The notes under the pieces are model-generated. The model was not told where the DNA came from. It did no database searches and worked only from the letters and a program-made list of their open reading frames with translations. DNA of 64,000 bases, taken from contig JBEKYC010000034.1 of assembly GCA_049511415.1 (NCBI GenBank), forward strand, positions 1-64,000. Reading direction: 5' to 3'. The position numbers were made by a program, and so were the translations under genes. Below, piece by piece: positions 35,957 to 44,366 of the stretch (positions are counted from its first letter, which is position 1; each line of letters starts with the position of its first letter). The DNA is from Bog-159 sp049511415. GTDB taxonomy: Bacteria; Acidobacteriota; Terriglobia; Bryobacterales; Bryobacteraceae.

Positions 35957-37078
35957 TTAGCGTTGGTCCATAGCGATCCAAGGCATGCCGTCGGGATTGC
36001 CCTTATATTCGGCGCGCGGGCGGATCAGGCGGTTGTTCTTGTACTGCTCGAGCGTGTGAGCGGTCCAGCCGGCCATGCGGCTGACGGCGAAGACGGGGGT
36101 GAAGAGGTCGGCCGGAATGCCCAGCGCGTAGTAAGTGGAAGCGGAATAGAAATCCACGTTGGCGATGAGGCCTTTCTCGGCCTTGACGGTCTGTTCCATG
36201 GCCTGGGACATGCGAAAAAGCTTTTCGTGGCCGGTGCGCTTGCCCAATTCTTCGGAGAAGACGCGGAGGTGCGTGGCGCGGGGATCTTCGGTGCGGTAGA
36301 CGCGGTGGCCGAAGCCGGGGATCTTCACCTTGCGAGCCAGGGTGCTCTTGACGCGATCGATGGCGGCTTCCTCGCTGGAGAGTTGCAGGAGGATCTTGAT
36401 CACATCCTGGTTGGCGCCACCGTGCAAGGGGCCTTTCAAGGCGCCGATGGCGGAGGTGATGGAGGAATAAATATCGGAAAGCGTGGCGGCGGTGACGCGG
36501 GCAGCGAAGGTAGAGGCGTTCAGCTCGTGATCGGCGTGCAGGGTGAGGGCCACGTCGAAGGCGTGCTCCATGATCTCGTCGGGGCGCTTGCCGGTGAGGG
36601 TGTAGAGGAAGTTTTCGGCGAAGGTCATGGTGGGATCGCCGTTGACGATGTGGAGACCTTTGCGGAGACGGTCGAAGGTGGTGACGATGGTGGAAGTCTG
36701 CGCCATCAGGCGGAGGGCTTTGCGGTTGTTGGCGTCGGGCATCATGTCGGCCGTTTCGGGGTCGTAGATGCCGAGCATGGAGACGGCGGTGCGCAACACG
36801 TCCATGGGGCTCGCCTGGGGGACGGTTTTGAGAAAATCCACCACTTCGGGCGGGATGCCGCGATTGGCGGCGAGGTCTTTGCGGAGCTGATCGAGCTCGG
36901 ATTGGGAGGGCAGCCAGCCGTTCCACAGCAGGAAAATGACCTCCTCAAAGGAGGCATTGTCCGCCAGGGTATGAATGTTGTAACCGCGGTAGCTGAGGAC
37001 TCCCGCGTATCCATCGATGTAGCAGATCTCGGACTCGCCTGCGACGACACCTTCCAAACCGGCCACTGTTGTTCCCAT
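35957..37078 (-). CDS. gltA: Citrate synthase
   Basis: A 373-residue citrate synthase of the short, Gram-positive/thermophile type. Active-site segments are LHADHELNAST, GPLHGGANQDV and PGFGHRVYR, with the catalytic Asp in ANVDFYSAS. It condenses acetyl-CoA and oxaloacetate in the TCA cycle; 2-methylcitrate synthase activity cannot be excluded because the families overlap. It lies 61 bases after a small membrane protein gene and heads directly into the zinc-ribbon gene. Confidence 0.94.
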   Translation of the reverse strand: MGTTVAGLEGVVAGESEICYIDGYAGVLSYRGYNIHTLADNASFEEVIFLLWNGWLPSQSELDQLRKDLAANRGIPPEVVDFLKTVPQASPMDVLRTAVSMLGIYDPETADMMPDANNRKALRLMAQTSTIVTTFDRLRKGLHIVNGDPTMTFAENFLYTLTGKRPDEIMEHAFDVALTLHADHELNASTFAARVTAATLSDIYSSITSAIGALKGPLHGGANQDVIKILLQLSSEEAAIDRVKSTLARKVKIPGFGHRVYRTEDPRATHLRVFSEELGKRTGHEKLFRMSQAMEQTVKAEKGLIANVDFYSASTYYALGIPADLFTPVFAVSRMAGWTAHTLEQYKNNRLIRPRAEYKGNPDGMPWIAMDQR

Positions 37079-37139
37079 GCTGCTCCAGTCTCTCTTTAAC
37101 TATTCTATGACGCGCGGTGGCGATCGGGGAACCCGGCGA

Positions 37140-37640
37140 TCAGGAGCCGACCTGGCAGACCGGAAAGGGCGAAAAACCGATGGTCAGATCGCTGCGTTGG
37201 ACCCACAGCGCGTCGTCCTGATTTTGGCCCGAATCCACGGTGACGATCACGCCGGAACCGCAGGAGCGGCTCCTGGCGACGGCATACTGGCGGCCATTGC
37301 GAGCGCCGCCAGGACCCCAATCCTTCATAAACTCGGCGAAGGCATAGTCACGGCAGGGATGCTCTGCCGTACAGTTCCACAGCGCATAGGCCGCCTTGTA
37401 ATCCTGGCGCTGGAGGAGATTGAAGAAACTCTTGACGCGGCTCTCCTGGCGGTGATTGCGCAGGATCTGCGACAGCCTGGCTACCGGCTGGATGCGCAGG
37501 ATCTCGGTCTTGTCCCAAACAAAGAGAATGAACCAAAGGAACAAGAGGACCAGGGCGGCGGCTCCCAAAACAAGGATGAGCTTATTGCGCCGTTCGCGCC
37601 GTTCGTCGCCGGCCCCATAATGGTCGAGATAGCCAGGCAT
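37140..37640 (-). CDS. Single-TM hypothetical protein
   Basis: A 166-residue protein with one N-terminal transmembrane segment (LILVLGAAALVLLFLWFILF, about residues 21-40). A soluble domain follows with the segment VKSFFNLLQRQDYKAAYALW and four cysteines (NCTAEHPC, SRSCGSG, PVCQVGS). The soluble part probably faces the periplasm, where cysteines could pair. Family unknown. It follows the OmpH gene by 8 bases and precedes citrate synthase. Confidence 0.68.
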   Translation of the reverse strand: MPGYLDHYGAGDERRERRNKLILVLGAAALVLLFLWFILFVWDKTEILRIQPVARLSQILRNHRQESRVKSFFNLLQRQDYKAAYALWNCTAEHPCRDYAFAEFMKDWGPGGARNGRQYAVARSRSCGSGVIVTVDSGQNQDDALWVQRSDLTIGFSPFPVCQVGS

Positions 37641-37648
37641 GGCGTCGA

Positions 37649-38173
37649 TTATTTTGCCGGGTAAGCCTTATCGTAAGCCGTGATGGCATCGCTGGTGATA
37701 TCCAGCGCGGGCTTGAAGAAGACGGTGCCCTGGACGTCCACGACGACGTCCAATCCTTTTTCATCGGCGAGTTTGCGCACCACTTCCTGCATGCGCTGGC
37801 TGCTGCCGCCCAGGATTTGCTGCCGTTCGGCGTTGACATCGGCCTGCAGGTCGTCGTTCATGCGCTGCAGTTGGCGCTGTTTGAACTGGCCCTGGGAGGT
37901 CAAGTCGGTCTCGGCGGCCGGGGTGAGTTTGCCGGCGTTGACCTGCAACTGCTGCTTGATGCCATCGATCTCGCGCTGCAGCTTTTCCATAGCCTGCTGG
38001 CGGGGCCGGTACTTGGCCTCCATTTCGGCTTGCGCCTTCTTGATCTCGGCGGTGGCGAGCACGGCTCGCTGGAGGCTGACAACGCCGACTTTGGTCTGGC
38101 TGTAGGCGGCCTGACTGAGAGGGACGAGGGCAAGGCAGGCCACAGCCAACCGCGCCCCAAAACTTACAGACAT
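37649..38173 (-). CDS. OmpH/Skp-family periplasmic chaperone
   Basis: A 174-residue protein with a signal peptide (about 1-25), then KVGVVSLQRAVLATAEIKKA and a long charged coiled coil (AMEKLQREIDGIKQQL, QRQLQRMNDDLQADVNAERQ) closing with VVVDVQGTVFFKP. This is the Skp/OmpH tentacle layout. Skp holds unfolded outer-membrane proteins on the way to BAM. The ATG at 38173 opens the signal peptide; the upstream frame is unlike the family. Confidence 0.83.
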   Translation of the reverse strand: MSVSFGARLAVACLALVPLSQAAYSQTKVGVVSLQRAVLATAEIKKAQAEMEAKYRPRQQAMEKLQREIDGIKQQLQVNAGKLTPAAETDLTSQGQFKQRQLQRMNDDLQADVNAERQQILGGSSQRMQEVVRKLADEKGLDVVVDVQGTVFFKPALDITSDAITAYDKAYPAK

Positions 38174-38365
38174 GGGATTCAGGAACTCCTTTTGAAGTGT
38201 ACGAAAGAAATAAGGTAACACAACGGCGAGGGAGGGCTAAAGCGGATTGACGCGGGACTGAATTCCCGCGCGGGCTGAAGCCCACCCCCCGATAAGCTGT
38301 GCGGGCGCATGCAGGCTGCGGAAAACCGCTTGCTTACGCGCGGCTCGGAACGCGCGGCTCGGAAG

Positions 38366-39373
38366 CTAGAGGCCTTTGGCGGCCAGGAATGCGACGAGGT
38401 CGACGACGCGGCAGGAATAGCCCCACTCGTTGTCGTACCAGGAGATGACTTTCAGGAGATTGCCGTCGAGCACTTTAGTCATTTGTCCATCGACGATGGA
38501 GCTGTTGGGATTGTGCAGCATGTCGGTGGAGACGACCGGGTCGTCGGTATAAGCCAGAATGCCTTTCATCGGGCCGGCAGCGGCGGCTTTGAAGGCATTG
38601 TTCACTTCCTCGGCAGTGGTATTGCGGGCAGTGAGGGCGACCAGATCGACGACGGAGACATCGGGGGTGGGGACGCGCATGGAATAGCCGTCCAGTTTGC
38701 CCTTCAACTCCGGCATGACCAAGCCGATGGCTTTGGCGGCGCCGGTGGTGGTGGGGATCATGTTGAGGGCGGCGGCGCGGGCGCGGCGGAGATCCTTGTG
38801 CGGAAAATCGAGCACGTTCTGATCGTTGGTGTAGCTATGAATGGTGGTCATGGATCCCTTGAGGATGCCGACCGTATCATGCAGAACCTTCACTACCGGC
38901 GCAAGGCAATTGGTGGTGCAGGAAGCGTTGGAAAGGATGTTGTGCCTGGCGGGATCGTAAGTATGGTCGTTGACGCCGAGCACGAGAGTAACGTCTTCGT
39001 TCTTGGCGGGGGCGGAGATGATGACCTTTTTCACGCTGCCGCGCAGGTGCTTCGAAGCGTCATGGCCATCGGTGAACTTGCCGGTGGACTCGATGACGAT
39101 CTGGGCGCCGACGGAGGTCCAATCGAGCTCCGCGGGGTCCTTGGTGGCGAAGACTTTGACTTTCTTGCCGCCGTAGATAATGGTGTCGCCCTCGGCATGA
39201 ATTTCTTCGGGGAGGGTACCGAGCACGGAGTCGTATTTAAACAAATGCGCCAGAGTTTTGGTGTCGGTAAGATCGTTCACCGCCACGAATTCGATATCGT
39301 TCCGGCCGAGAGCAGCCCGGACCACATTACGGCCTATGCGGCCAAAGCCATTGATGCCAACCTTTACAGCCAT
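38366..39373 (-). CDS. gap: Glyceraldehyde-3-phosphate dehydrogenase, type I
   Basis: A 335-residue GAPDH. The Rossmann fold starts GINGFGRIGRNVVRA, and AVND places an Asp at the adenine ribose, favouring NAD over NADP. The catalytic Cys152 lies in SNASCTTNCLAP. It oxidises glyceraldehyde-3-phosphate to 1,3-bisphosphoglycerate. AGGAG lies about 7 bases before the ATG at 39373; the longer frame upstream is rejected. TTGCAC (39442-39437) and TATCCT (39417-39412) are a possible, widely spaced promoter. Confidence 0.95.
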   Translation of the reverse strand: MAVKVGINGFGRIGRNVVRAALGRNDIEFVAVNDLTDTKTLAHLFKYDSVLGTLPEEIHAEGDTIIYGGKKVKVFATKDPAELDWTSVGAQIVIESTGKFTDGHDASKHLRGSVKKVIISAPAKNEDVTLVLGVNDHTYDPARHNILSNASCTTNCLAPVVKVLHDTVGILKGSMTTIHSYTNDQNVLDFPHKDLRRARAAALNMIPTTTGAAKAIGLVMPELKGKLDGYSMRVPTPDVSVVDLVALTARNTTAEEVNNAFKAAAAGPMKGILAYTDDPVVSTDMLHNPNSSIVDGQMTKVLDGNLLKVISWYDNEWGYSCRVVDLVAFLAAKGL

Positions 39374-39450
39374 TTCTTCTCCTAGAGTATTGAGTGTGTG
39401 GATTACTTTAAAGGATATCAGGAGGACACTATCCGGTGCAAGGGAGATAA

Positions 39451-39482
39451 AAAGGGCCGAATATAATATTAGGCCCCTTTTC
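39451..39482 (-). terminator. Intrinsic terminator hairpin
   Basis: On the minus strand AAAAGGGGCC and GGCCCTTTTT form a stem around an AT-rich loop, ending in a T-run (TTTTTATCT). It lies about 115 bases beyond the stop of the gene at 39598-40392 and upstream of gap, so it probably separates the two transcription units. The opposite strand also ends in TTTT, so it may act both ways. Confidence 0.55.
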
Positions 39483-39597
39483 GCCGAAAAGAGCGGGTCC
39501 CCTCGTGGTTGGAGTTTGAGATCGGGATGCGACCTCTCTCGGTGATGGCCAGTGTACACGGCCCCGAGGGCGGCTCGACGTTTCCGGACTTAGCAGT

Positions 39598-40392
39598 TCA
39601 ATGCGGCGGTAACCTGGGATCGGCGACTTCGGTTCCGAGGCCGGCGTATTCTTCCTTAACCTTAGTCACTTTGCTGCCGCTGAAGGTGACGAAGACGATC
39701 TTCCCGGGAGGCTGGCCAAAGACCCAATCCTCGAGTTCGATGCCGTCCTTGACCTCACGCGATTTGTGGGTAGGGTGGCCGAGGGCGAGGAGCACCTGAT
39801 CGCGGTCCATGCCTTCGATGACTTTTTTTTCGGCGATGGCCTGCTTGACGGGGGCGGGCAGAACTTCGGCGTAGATCTCGGTGGCGCTGCGTTTTTCAAA
39901 ATCGAGGACCGAGGCAAGCATCTTTTTCACTTCGGAGGCTTTGATGGGCTCAAGCGGTTTGTGAAAGAGGAGTTCGATGGTGGTGCCACCGGGGGCGTTG
40001 GAATCGCCCCGGCCCAAGGTGTGGGCGGAGCCACCGCCGCCCATACCGCCCTGCACCTGGGCGCCATCGTACCATCTGCGGCCGCCGCTAAAGCCGCCGT
40101 TGATCTGTAGCACGAGACGATCGGACTCGATGCCGACTTTGGTGATGTGGACGAGGTCGCCGACGCGGCCGGCGGGGCCGTATTCACGCGAGGCGGCTTC
40201 CCACACTTTCTTGTCGAACGTGCCGCTGGATTCGAACGGCAGAGCCTTTTTGGAGCGCGGCAGAAATTGCTTGACGGTAGCGTATTCGGCGACCAGGCCG
40301 CGCATGAGTTCGATGCGATCCTGTTCGGTGAGTTTTTCGGTGGCGTGGAGGATGGGGACAAAAAGAACGATTAACGCGACCGCGATACGCAT
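39598..40392 (-). CDS. Secreted hypothetical protein with BamE-like motif
   Basis: A 264-residue protein with a signal peptide (RIAVALIVLFVPILHA). The central part carries LVLQINGGFSGGRRWYDG and a glycine-rich run. The C-terminal part reads GMDRDQVLLALGHPTHKSRE, which resembles the SmpA/OmlA (BamE) motif (GM..dqVllaLG.P), and then DWVFGQPPGKIVFVTFSG. A role in the envelope is plausible. The ATG at 40392 was preferred over 40407 because it starts the signal peptide. Confidence 0.72.
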   Translation of the reverse strand: MRIAVALIVLFVPILHATEKLTEQDRIELMRGLVAEYATVKQFLPRSKKALPFESSGTFDKKVWEAASREYGPAGRVGDLVHITKVGIESDRLVLQINGGFSGGRRWYDGAQVQGGMGGGGSAHTLGRGDSNAPGGTTIELLFHKPLEPIKASEVKKMLASVLDFEKRSATEIYAEVLPAPVKQAIAEKKVIEGMDRDQVLLALGHPTHKSREVKDGIELEDWVFGQPPGKIVFVTFSGSKVTKVKEEYAGLGTEVADPRLPPH

Positions 40393-40429
40393 AGTGAGCC
40401 GCTCCAATTATTTACATTGTACGACGGGC

Positions 40430-40835
40430 GGCTTGGGGGCGGGAGGGTACGGCCCGATGCGCGGTTGCAGTCTTTCGACTTGCTCGTCGTCCAGCACGAG
40501 GCCTTGGGAGCTGGCGCGAAAGAAAGAGAGTGCCGTAGAGGCGGTTTCATTTTCGGGCAGATTACGACCAGTTCGACGGTAACTGGCCCCACCGTCCTCC
40601 CTTCCACATCCACTCATTGACGCCTCCAGCGCGCCGGGTGGCGCCGCGCAGATCCGCGTTGGACGCAGGCGGGACTGGCGTGGCGCGCATCAGCGACAAC
40701 GCTTCGATGAGGTTAGATTTGCCGGACGCGTTAGGCCCGATGAGAACATTCAGGTTCTCTAATTCAAGCGGTGGATGGTTGGGACCAAACGAAAGAACGT
40801 TAGCTAACTTGATCCGCGAAGGAAGCGTTTGTCAC
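40430..40835 (-). pseudogene. Decayed AAA/RecF-like ATPase gene
   Basis: One minus frame (40813-40562) reads IKLANVLSFGPNHPPLELEN and LNVLIGPNASGKSNLIEALS, with a full Walker A (GPNASGKS), then RRAGGVNEWMWKGGR before a stop at 40564-40562. The next frame continues PVTVELVVICPKMKPPLRHS, and the third frame holds RASSQGLVLDDEQVERLQPR. These follow one another as in the N-terminal part of AAA-family SMC/RecF-like ATPases. No Walker B or later region is present. At least two frameshifts and a large 3-prime loss mark a remnant. It starts right after the sdhB stop. Confidence 0.6.
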
Positions 40836-40840
40836 CTTGA

Positions 40841-41593
40841 TCACTGGCCACGGCCGGTCACAACCGCCTTCAGAAAATCCCGGTTCATCCTGGCGATCAC
40901 TTCGAGCGGTATGCTCTTCGGGCACACGGCTTCGCACTCGCCAACATTCGTGCAATAACCGAACGCCTCCTGGTTGCCCTGCGCCACCATCGCCACCGCG
41001 CGGCTATAGCGCTCGGGCTGCCCTTGCGGCAGCACTCCCAGGTGCGTGATCTTGGCGGCGGTGAACAGTGCCGCCGCGGCGTTCGGACACATCGCCACGC
41101 AAGCGCCGCAGCCGATGCACGCCGCCGCATCCATGGAAATATCCGCGATTTCCTTCGACACCAAAATAGCATTGCCGTCCGGCGCGCTACCCGTCGGCGC
41201 GCTGATATAGCCGCCCGCCGCGATGATGCGATCAAACGCGCTGCGGTCCACCGCCAAATCCTTGATGACCGGAAACGCGCGCGCACGCCAAGGCTCCAGG
41301 TACAGTTCGTCGCCATCCTTGAAATGCCGCATGTGCAACTGGCAAACGGTCGTCCCGCGCTGCGGACCATGCGCCACGCCGTTGATCATGAAACCGCACA
41401 TGCCGCAAATGCCCTCGCGGCAATCGTGGTCGAAGGCCACCGGCTCCTCGCCTTTCGCAATCAGGCCCTCGTTCAAAACGTCGAGCATCTCCAGGAACGA
41501 CATCTCCGGATTGACGTCCGGGAGTTCGTAGCGCACCATGCGGCCCTTCTCGCTCGCGTTCGGCTGGCGCCAGATATTGAGAGTCAGTCTCAT
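40841..41593 (-). CDS. sdhB: Succinate dehydrogenase/fumarate reductase iron-sulfur subunit
   Basis: A 250-residue subunit. The N-terminal plant-type ferredoxin domain holds CREGICGMCG and TVCQLHM for [2Fe-2S]. The C-terminal domain holds CIGCGACVAMCP and CTNVGECEAVCPK for [4Fe-4S] and [3Fe-4S]. It passes electrons between the flavoprotein and quinone at the cytoplasmic membrane. It is the third gene of sdhC-sdhA-sdhB and starts 1 base before the sdhA stop ends. Confidence 0.94.
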   Translation of the reverse strand: MRLTLNIWRQPNASEKGRMVRYELPDVNPEMSFLEMLDVLNEGLIAKGEEPVAFDHDCREGICGMCGFMINGVAHGPQRGTTVCQLHMRHFKDGDELYLEPWRARAFPVIKDLAVDRSAFDRIIAAGGYISAPTGSAPDGNAILVSKEIADISMDAAACIGCGACVAMCPNAAAALFTAAKITHLGVLPQGQPERYSRAVAMVAQGNQEAFGYCTNVGECEAVCPKSIPLEVIARMNRDFLKAVVTGRGQ

Positions 41594-43507
41594 CTACTTG
41601 TAACTCCGTTGGCTGGGATGCACATAGTCGAAATGCAGTGGTTCCTTATGCAGCGCTGGCGGCTGCCCTTCCCCGCGATACTCCCAGGCCGCCGCATAGG
41701 CGTACTCCGCATCGTTGCGCAGCGCCTCGCCATCCGGTGTTTGATACTCTTCGCGGAAATGGCCGCCGCAGGATTCATTGCGGTCCAGCGCATCCCGGCA
41801 CATCAATTCGGCCAGTTCGAAGAAATCGCCCACGCGGCCGGCCTTTTCGAGCGACTGGTTCATCTCTTCGCCCGACCCGAGCACGCGCACATCGCGCCAG
41901 AATTCCTCGCGCAGCATCGGAATCTTTTCCAGCGCGACCCGCAAGCCTTCGGCCGTCCGCCCCATGCCGCAATATTCCCAAAGCAGCTTGCCTAAGTCGC
42001 GATGGAAAGAATCCACCGTGCGCGTGCCTTTGATTTCCAGCAAACGCTTGGTGCGCCTGGCGACCTGCGTCTCGGCTTCGCGGAAGGCGGCGTGACTGGT
42101 GTCCACCTTGGGAGGCTTGGAAGCGACCAGATAGTCGCCTATGGTGTACGGCAAGACAAAATAGCCATCCGCCAGACCCTGCATCAGGGCGCTGGCGCCC
42201 AACCGGTTTGCCCCGTGATCCGAAAAATTCGCTTCGCCGATCACGAATAATCCCGGAATCGTGCCCATCAGGTTGTAATCCACCCACAACCCGCCCATGG
42301 TGTAGTGAATTGCGGGATAAATGCGCATCGGCGCCTCGTACGGATTCTCGCCCGTAATGCGCTCGTACATATCGAACAGGTTGCCGTAGCGTTCCTTGAT
42401 GACGTGTTGGCCGAGCCGTTGGATGGCGTCCCGAAAATCCAGGTACACGCCCAGCCCGGATTCGCCTACGCCGCGGCCTTCGTCGCAGACCGCCTTGGCG
42501 TTGCGCGACGCCACATCGCGCGGCACCAGGTTGCCGAAGCTGGGATAGCGGCGCTCCAGGTAGTAATCACGCTCCTCTTCGGGAATCTGGTTGGGCGCAC
42601 GCTTGTCGCCTTTTTTCAACGGCACCCAGATACGGCCATCGTTGCGCAGCGACTCGCTCATCAGGGTCAGCTTCGATTGATACTCGCCGCTCACCGGAAT
42701 GCAGGTCGGGTGAATCTGCGTGAAGCACGGATTGGCGAAATACGCGCCCTTCTTATATGCGCGCCAGATGGCCGTGGTATTGCAGCCTTTGGCGTTGGTG
42801 GAAAGATAATAGGCGTTGCCGTAGCCGCCGGTGCCGAGCACCACCGCGTCGGCCACATGCGACTCGATTTTGCCGCTGATCAGATCGCGCGTCACGATGC
42901 CGCGGGCGTTGCCGTCGATCAGCACCAGGTCGAGCATTTCATGGCGCGGATACATCTTCACCTGCCCGGCGCCGATCTGGCGCTCCAGCGCCTGGTACGC
43001 ACCTAGCAGCAACTGCTGCCCCGTCTGGCCCCGCGCATAGAAAGTTCGCGAAACCTGCGCGCCGCCGAAGGAGCGATTGTCCAGCAGGCCGCCGTACTCG
43101 CGCGCGAAGGGCACGCCCTGCGCCACGCACTGATCGATAATGTTGACGCTGATCTGCGCGAGGCGATAGACATTGGCCTCGCGTGCGCGGAAGTCGCCGC
43201 CCTTCACCGTGTCGTAGAACAGCCGGTAGACGCTGTCGCCGTCGTTATGATAGTTCTTGGCGGCGTTGATGCCACCCTGCGCGGCGATGGAGTGCGCGCG
43301 GCGCGGCGAATCCTGGTAGCAGAAGCACTGCACGTTGTAACCCAGTTCGCCCAACGTAGCTGCCGCGCTGCCGCCGGCCAGTCCCGATCCCACCACGATG
43401 ATGTTGTACTTCCGTTTATTCGCTGGATTCACCAGCTTCAGATTGAATTTCTGATTTTCCCACAGGGTCTCGATCGGGCCGGCGGGTATCTTGGCATCGA
43501 GTTCCAT
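41594..43507 (-). CDS. sdhA: Succinate dehydrogenase/fumarate reductase flavoprotein subunit
   Basis: A 637-residue flavoprotein. The N-terminal FAD fold is YNIIVVGSGLAGGSAAATLG. The likely covalent FAD His is in RRAHSIAAQGGINA. The substrate-binding and catalytic region HYTMGGLWVDYN and the C-terminal REEYQTPDGEA segment follow. It oxidises succinate or reduces fumarate. The ATG at 43507 starts the family sequence (MELDAKIP); a much longer open frame continues upstream through sdhC in another frame and was rejected. The long form and one-cytochrome arrangement are those of the b558/type-B complexes. Confidence 0.95.
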   Translation of the reverse strand: MELDAKIPAGPIETLWENQKFNLKLVNPANKRKYNIIVVGSGLAGGSAAATLGELGYNVQCFCYQDSPRRAHSIAAQGGINAAKNYHNDGDSVYRLFYDTVKGGDFRAREANVYRLAQISVNIIDQCVAQGVPFAREYGGLLDNRSFGGAQVSRTFYARGQTGQQLLLGAYQALERQIGAGQVKMYPRHEMLDLVLIDGNARGIVTRDLISGKIESHVADAVVLGTGGYGNAYYLSTNAKGCNTTAIWRAYKKGAYFANPCFTQIHPTCIPVSGEYQSKLTLMSESLRNDGRIWVPLKKGDKRAPNQIPEEERDYYLERRYPSFGNLVPRDVASRNAKAVCDEGRGVGESGLGVYLDFRDAIQRLGQHVIKERYGNLFDMYERITGENPYEAPMRIYPAIHYTMGGLWVDYNLMGTIPGLFVIGEANFSDHGANRLGASALMQGLADGYFVLPYTIGDYLVASKPPKVDTSHAAFREAETQVARRTKRLLEIKGTRTVDSFHRDLGKLLWEYCGMGRTAEGLRVALEKIPMLREEFWRDVRVLGSGEEMNQSLEKAGRVGDFFELAELMCRDALDRNESCGGHFREEYQTPDGEALRNDAEYAYAAAWEYRGEGQPPALHKEPLHFDYVHPSQRSYK

Positions 43508-43518
43508 ATGCGCTCCTC

Positions 43519-44205
43519 TTATAGCGTCAGAATGCCCAGCATCACCGAGACCGGGATGGAGATGTTGCCGATCGCCACGATCCAGGCGAATACGGCGGCG
43601 AATTTTTTCAGCAGCGGCGTGTAGCGCGGGTGATTGATTCCCAGCGACTGGAACATGCTCCACAGGCCGTGATACAGGTGCATGCACAGCAGCGCCATGG
43701 CGATGATGTAGAAGATGGCGATGGCCGGATGCTGGAATCCGCTGATCACGTTGGCGCGCACGTTTAATTCTTCGATGGGCACGATGCTGCCGGTGGTGAG
43801 GTGTAGCACGTGGAAGATGACGAACGCCGCGATAATGGGTCCGCTCCAGATCATGGTGCGGGCGGCGTAACCCGCGGGCACGTCGTCCTTCTTCACGTAG
43901 GCCTGGGGACGCGCCCTCTGCTTGAGCAGCCACAACTGCACCGAAGCGGTGATGTGCAGCGCGACCGATGCCAGCAGCACGGAGCGCGCGATCCAGAGCA
44001 GGATGGGGTGCGAGTGCAGGAACCTGGCATAGCCGTTGATCTGTTCGGGGTCGGGCGAATAGATCTGCAAATTGCCGATCAGGTGGGCCAGCACGTATCC
44101 GAACAGGATGACACCGGTAACGGCCATTACGGCCTTCTTGCCGATGGTGGCCTGATAGAAACCGATGGAACGATTCAGTGGGTTGGAAGCTGCAAGAGCA
44201 CTCAT
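43519..44205 (-). CDS. sdhC: Succinate dehydrogenase cytochrome b subunit
   Basis: A 228-residue membrane protein with five hydrophobic segments (for example VMAVTGVILFGYVLAHLIGN, ARSVLLASVALHITASVQLW, AIAIFYIIAMALLCMHLYHG). Histidines in AHLIGN, LHITAS, FHVLHL and MHLYHG are candidates for two heme b ligands. It matches the single-subunit cytochrome b558 type of succinate dehydrogenase. The ATG at 44205 is used; a TTG four codons upstream is less likely. First gene of sdhCAB, 11 bases before sdhA. Confidence 0.92.
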   Translation of the reverse strand: MSALAASNPLNRSIGFYQATIGKKAVMAVTGVILFGYVLAHLIGNLQIYSPDPEQINGYARFLHSHPILLWIARSVLLASVALHITASVQLWLLKQRARPQAYVKKDDVPAGYAARTMIWSGPIIAAFVIFHVLHLTTGSIVPIEELNVRANVISGFQHPAIAIFYIIAMALLCMHLYHGLWSMFQSLGINHPRYTPLLKKFAAVFAWIVAIGNISIPVSVMLGILTL

Positions 44206-44218
44206 GGAAATGTCCAAG

Positions 44219-44240
44219 ATGTTTGGAACATTTCAGTATA
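44219..44240 (-). promoter_or_regulatory. Probable sdhCAB promoter -10 with overlapping palindrome
   Basis: The minus strand carries a perfect -10, TATACT, at 44240-44235. Three bases downstream lies the palindrome ATGTT-TGG-AACAT (44219-44231), which would cover the transcription start. The -35 match is poor, which fits an operon under control. The regulator is not known. Confidence 0.4.
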
Positions 44241-44366
44241 CTCGGATGCGCTTTGTTGCTGGGCGGCGGGTCGGATTGAAAGCCTGGAGGAGAGGCGATT
44301 GGATTTGGTAGGATCGTCGGAGATCGGTCGTTTCCGGAATCGCCGCGATCCGGGGCGCCACCAGCG

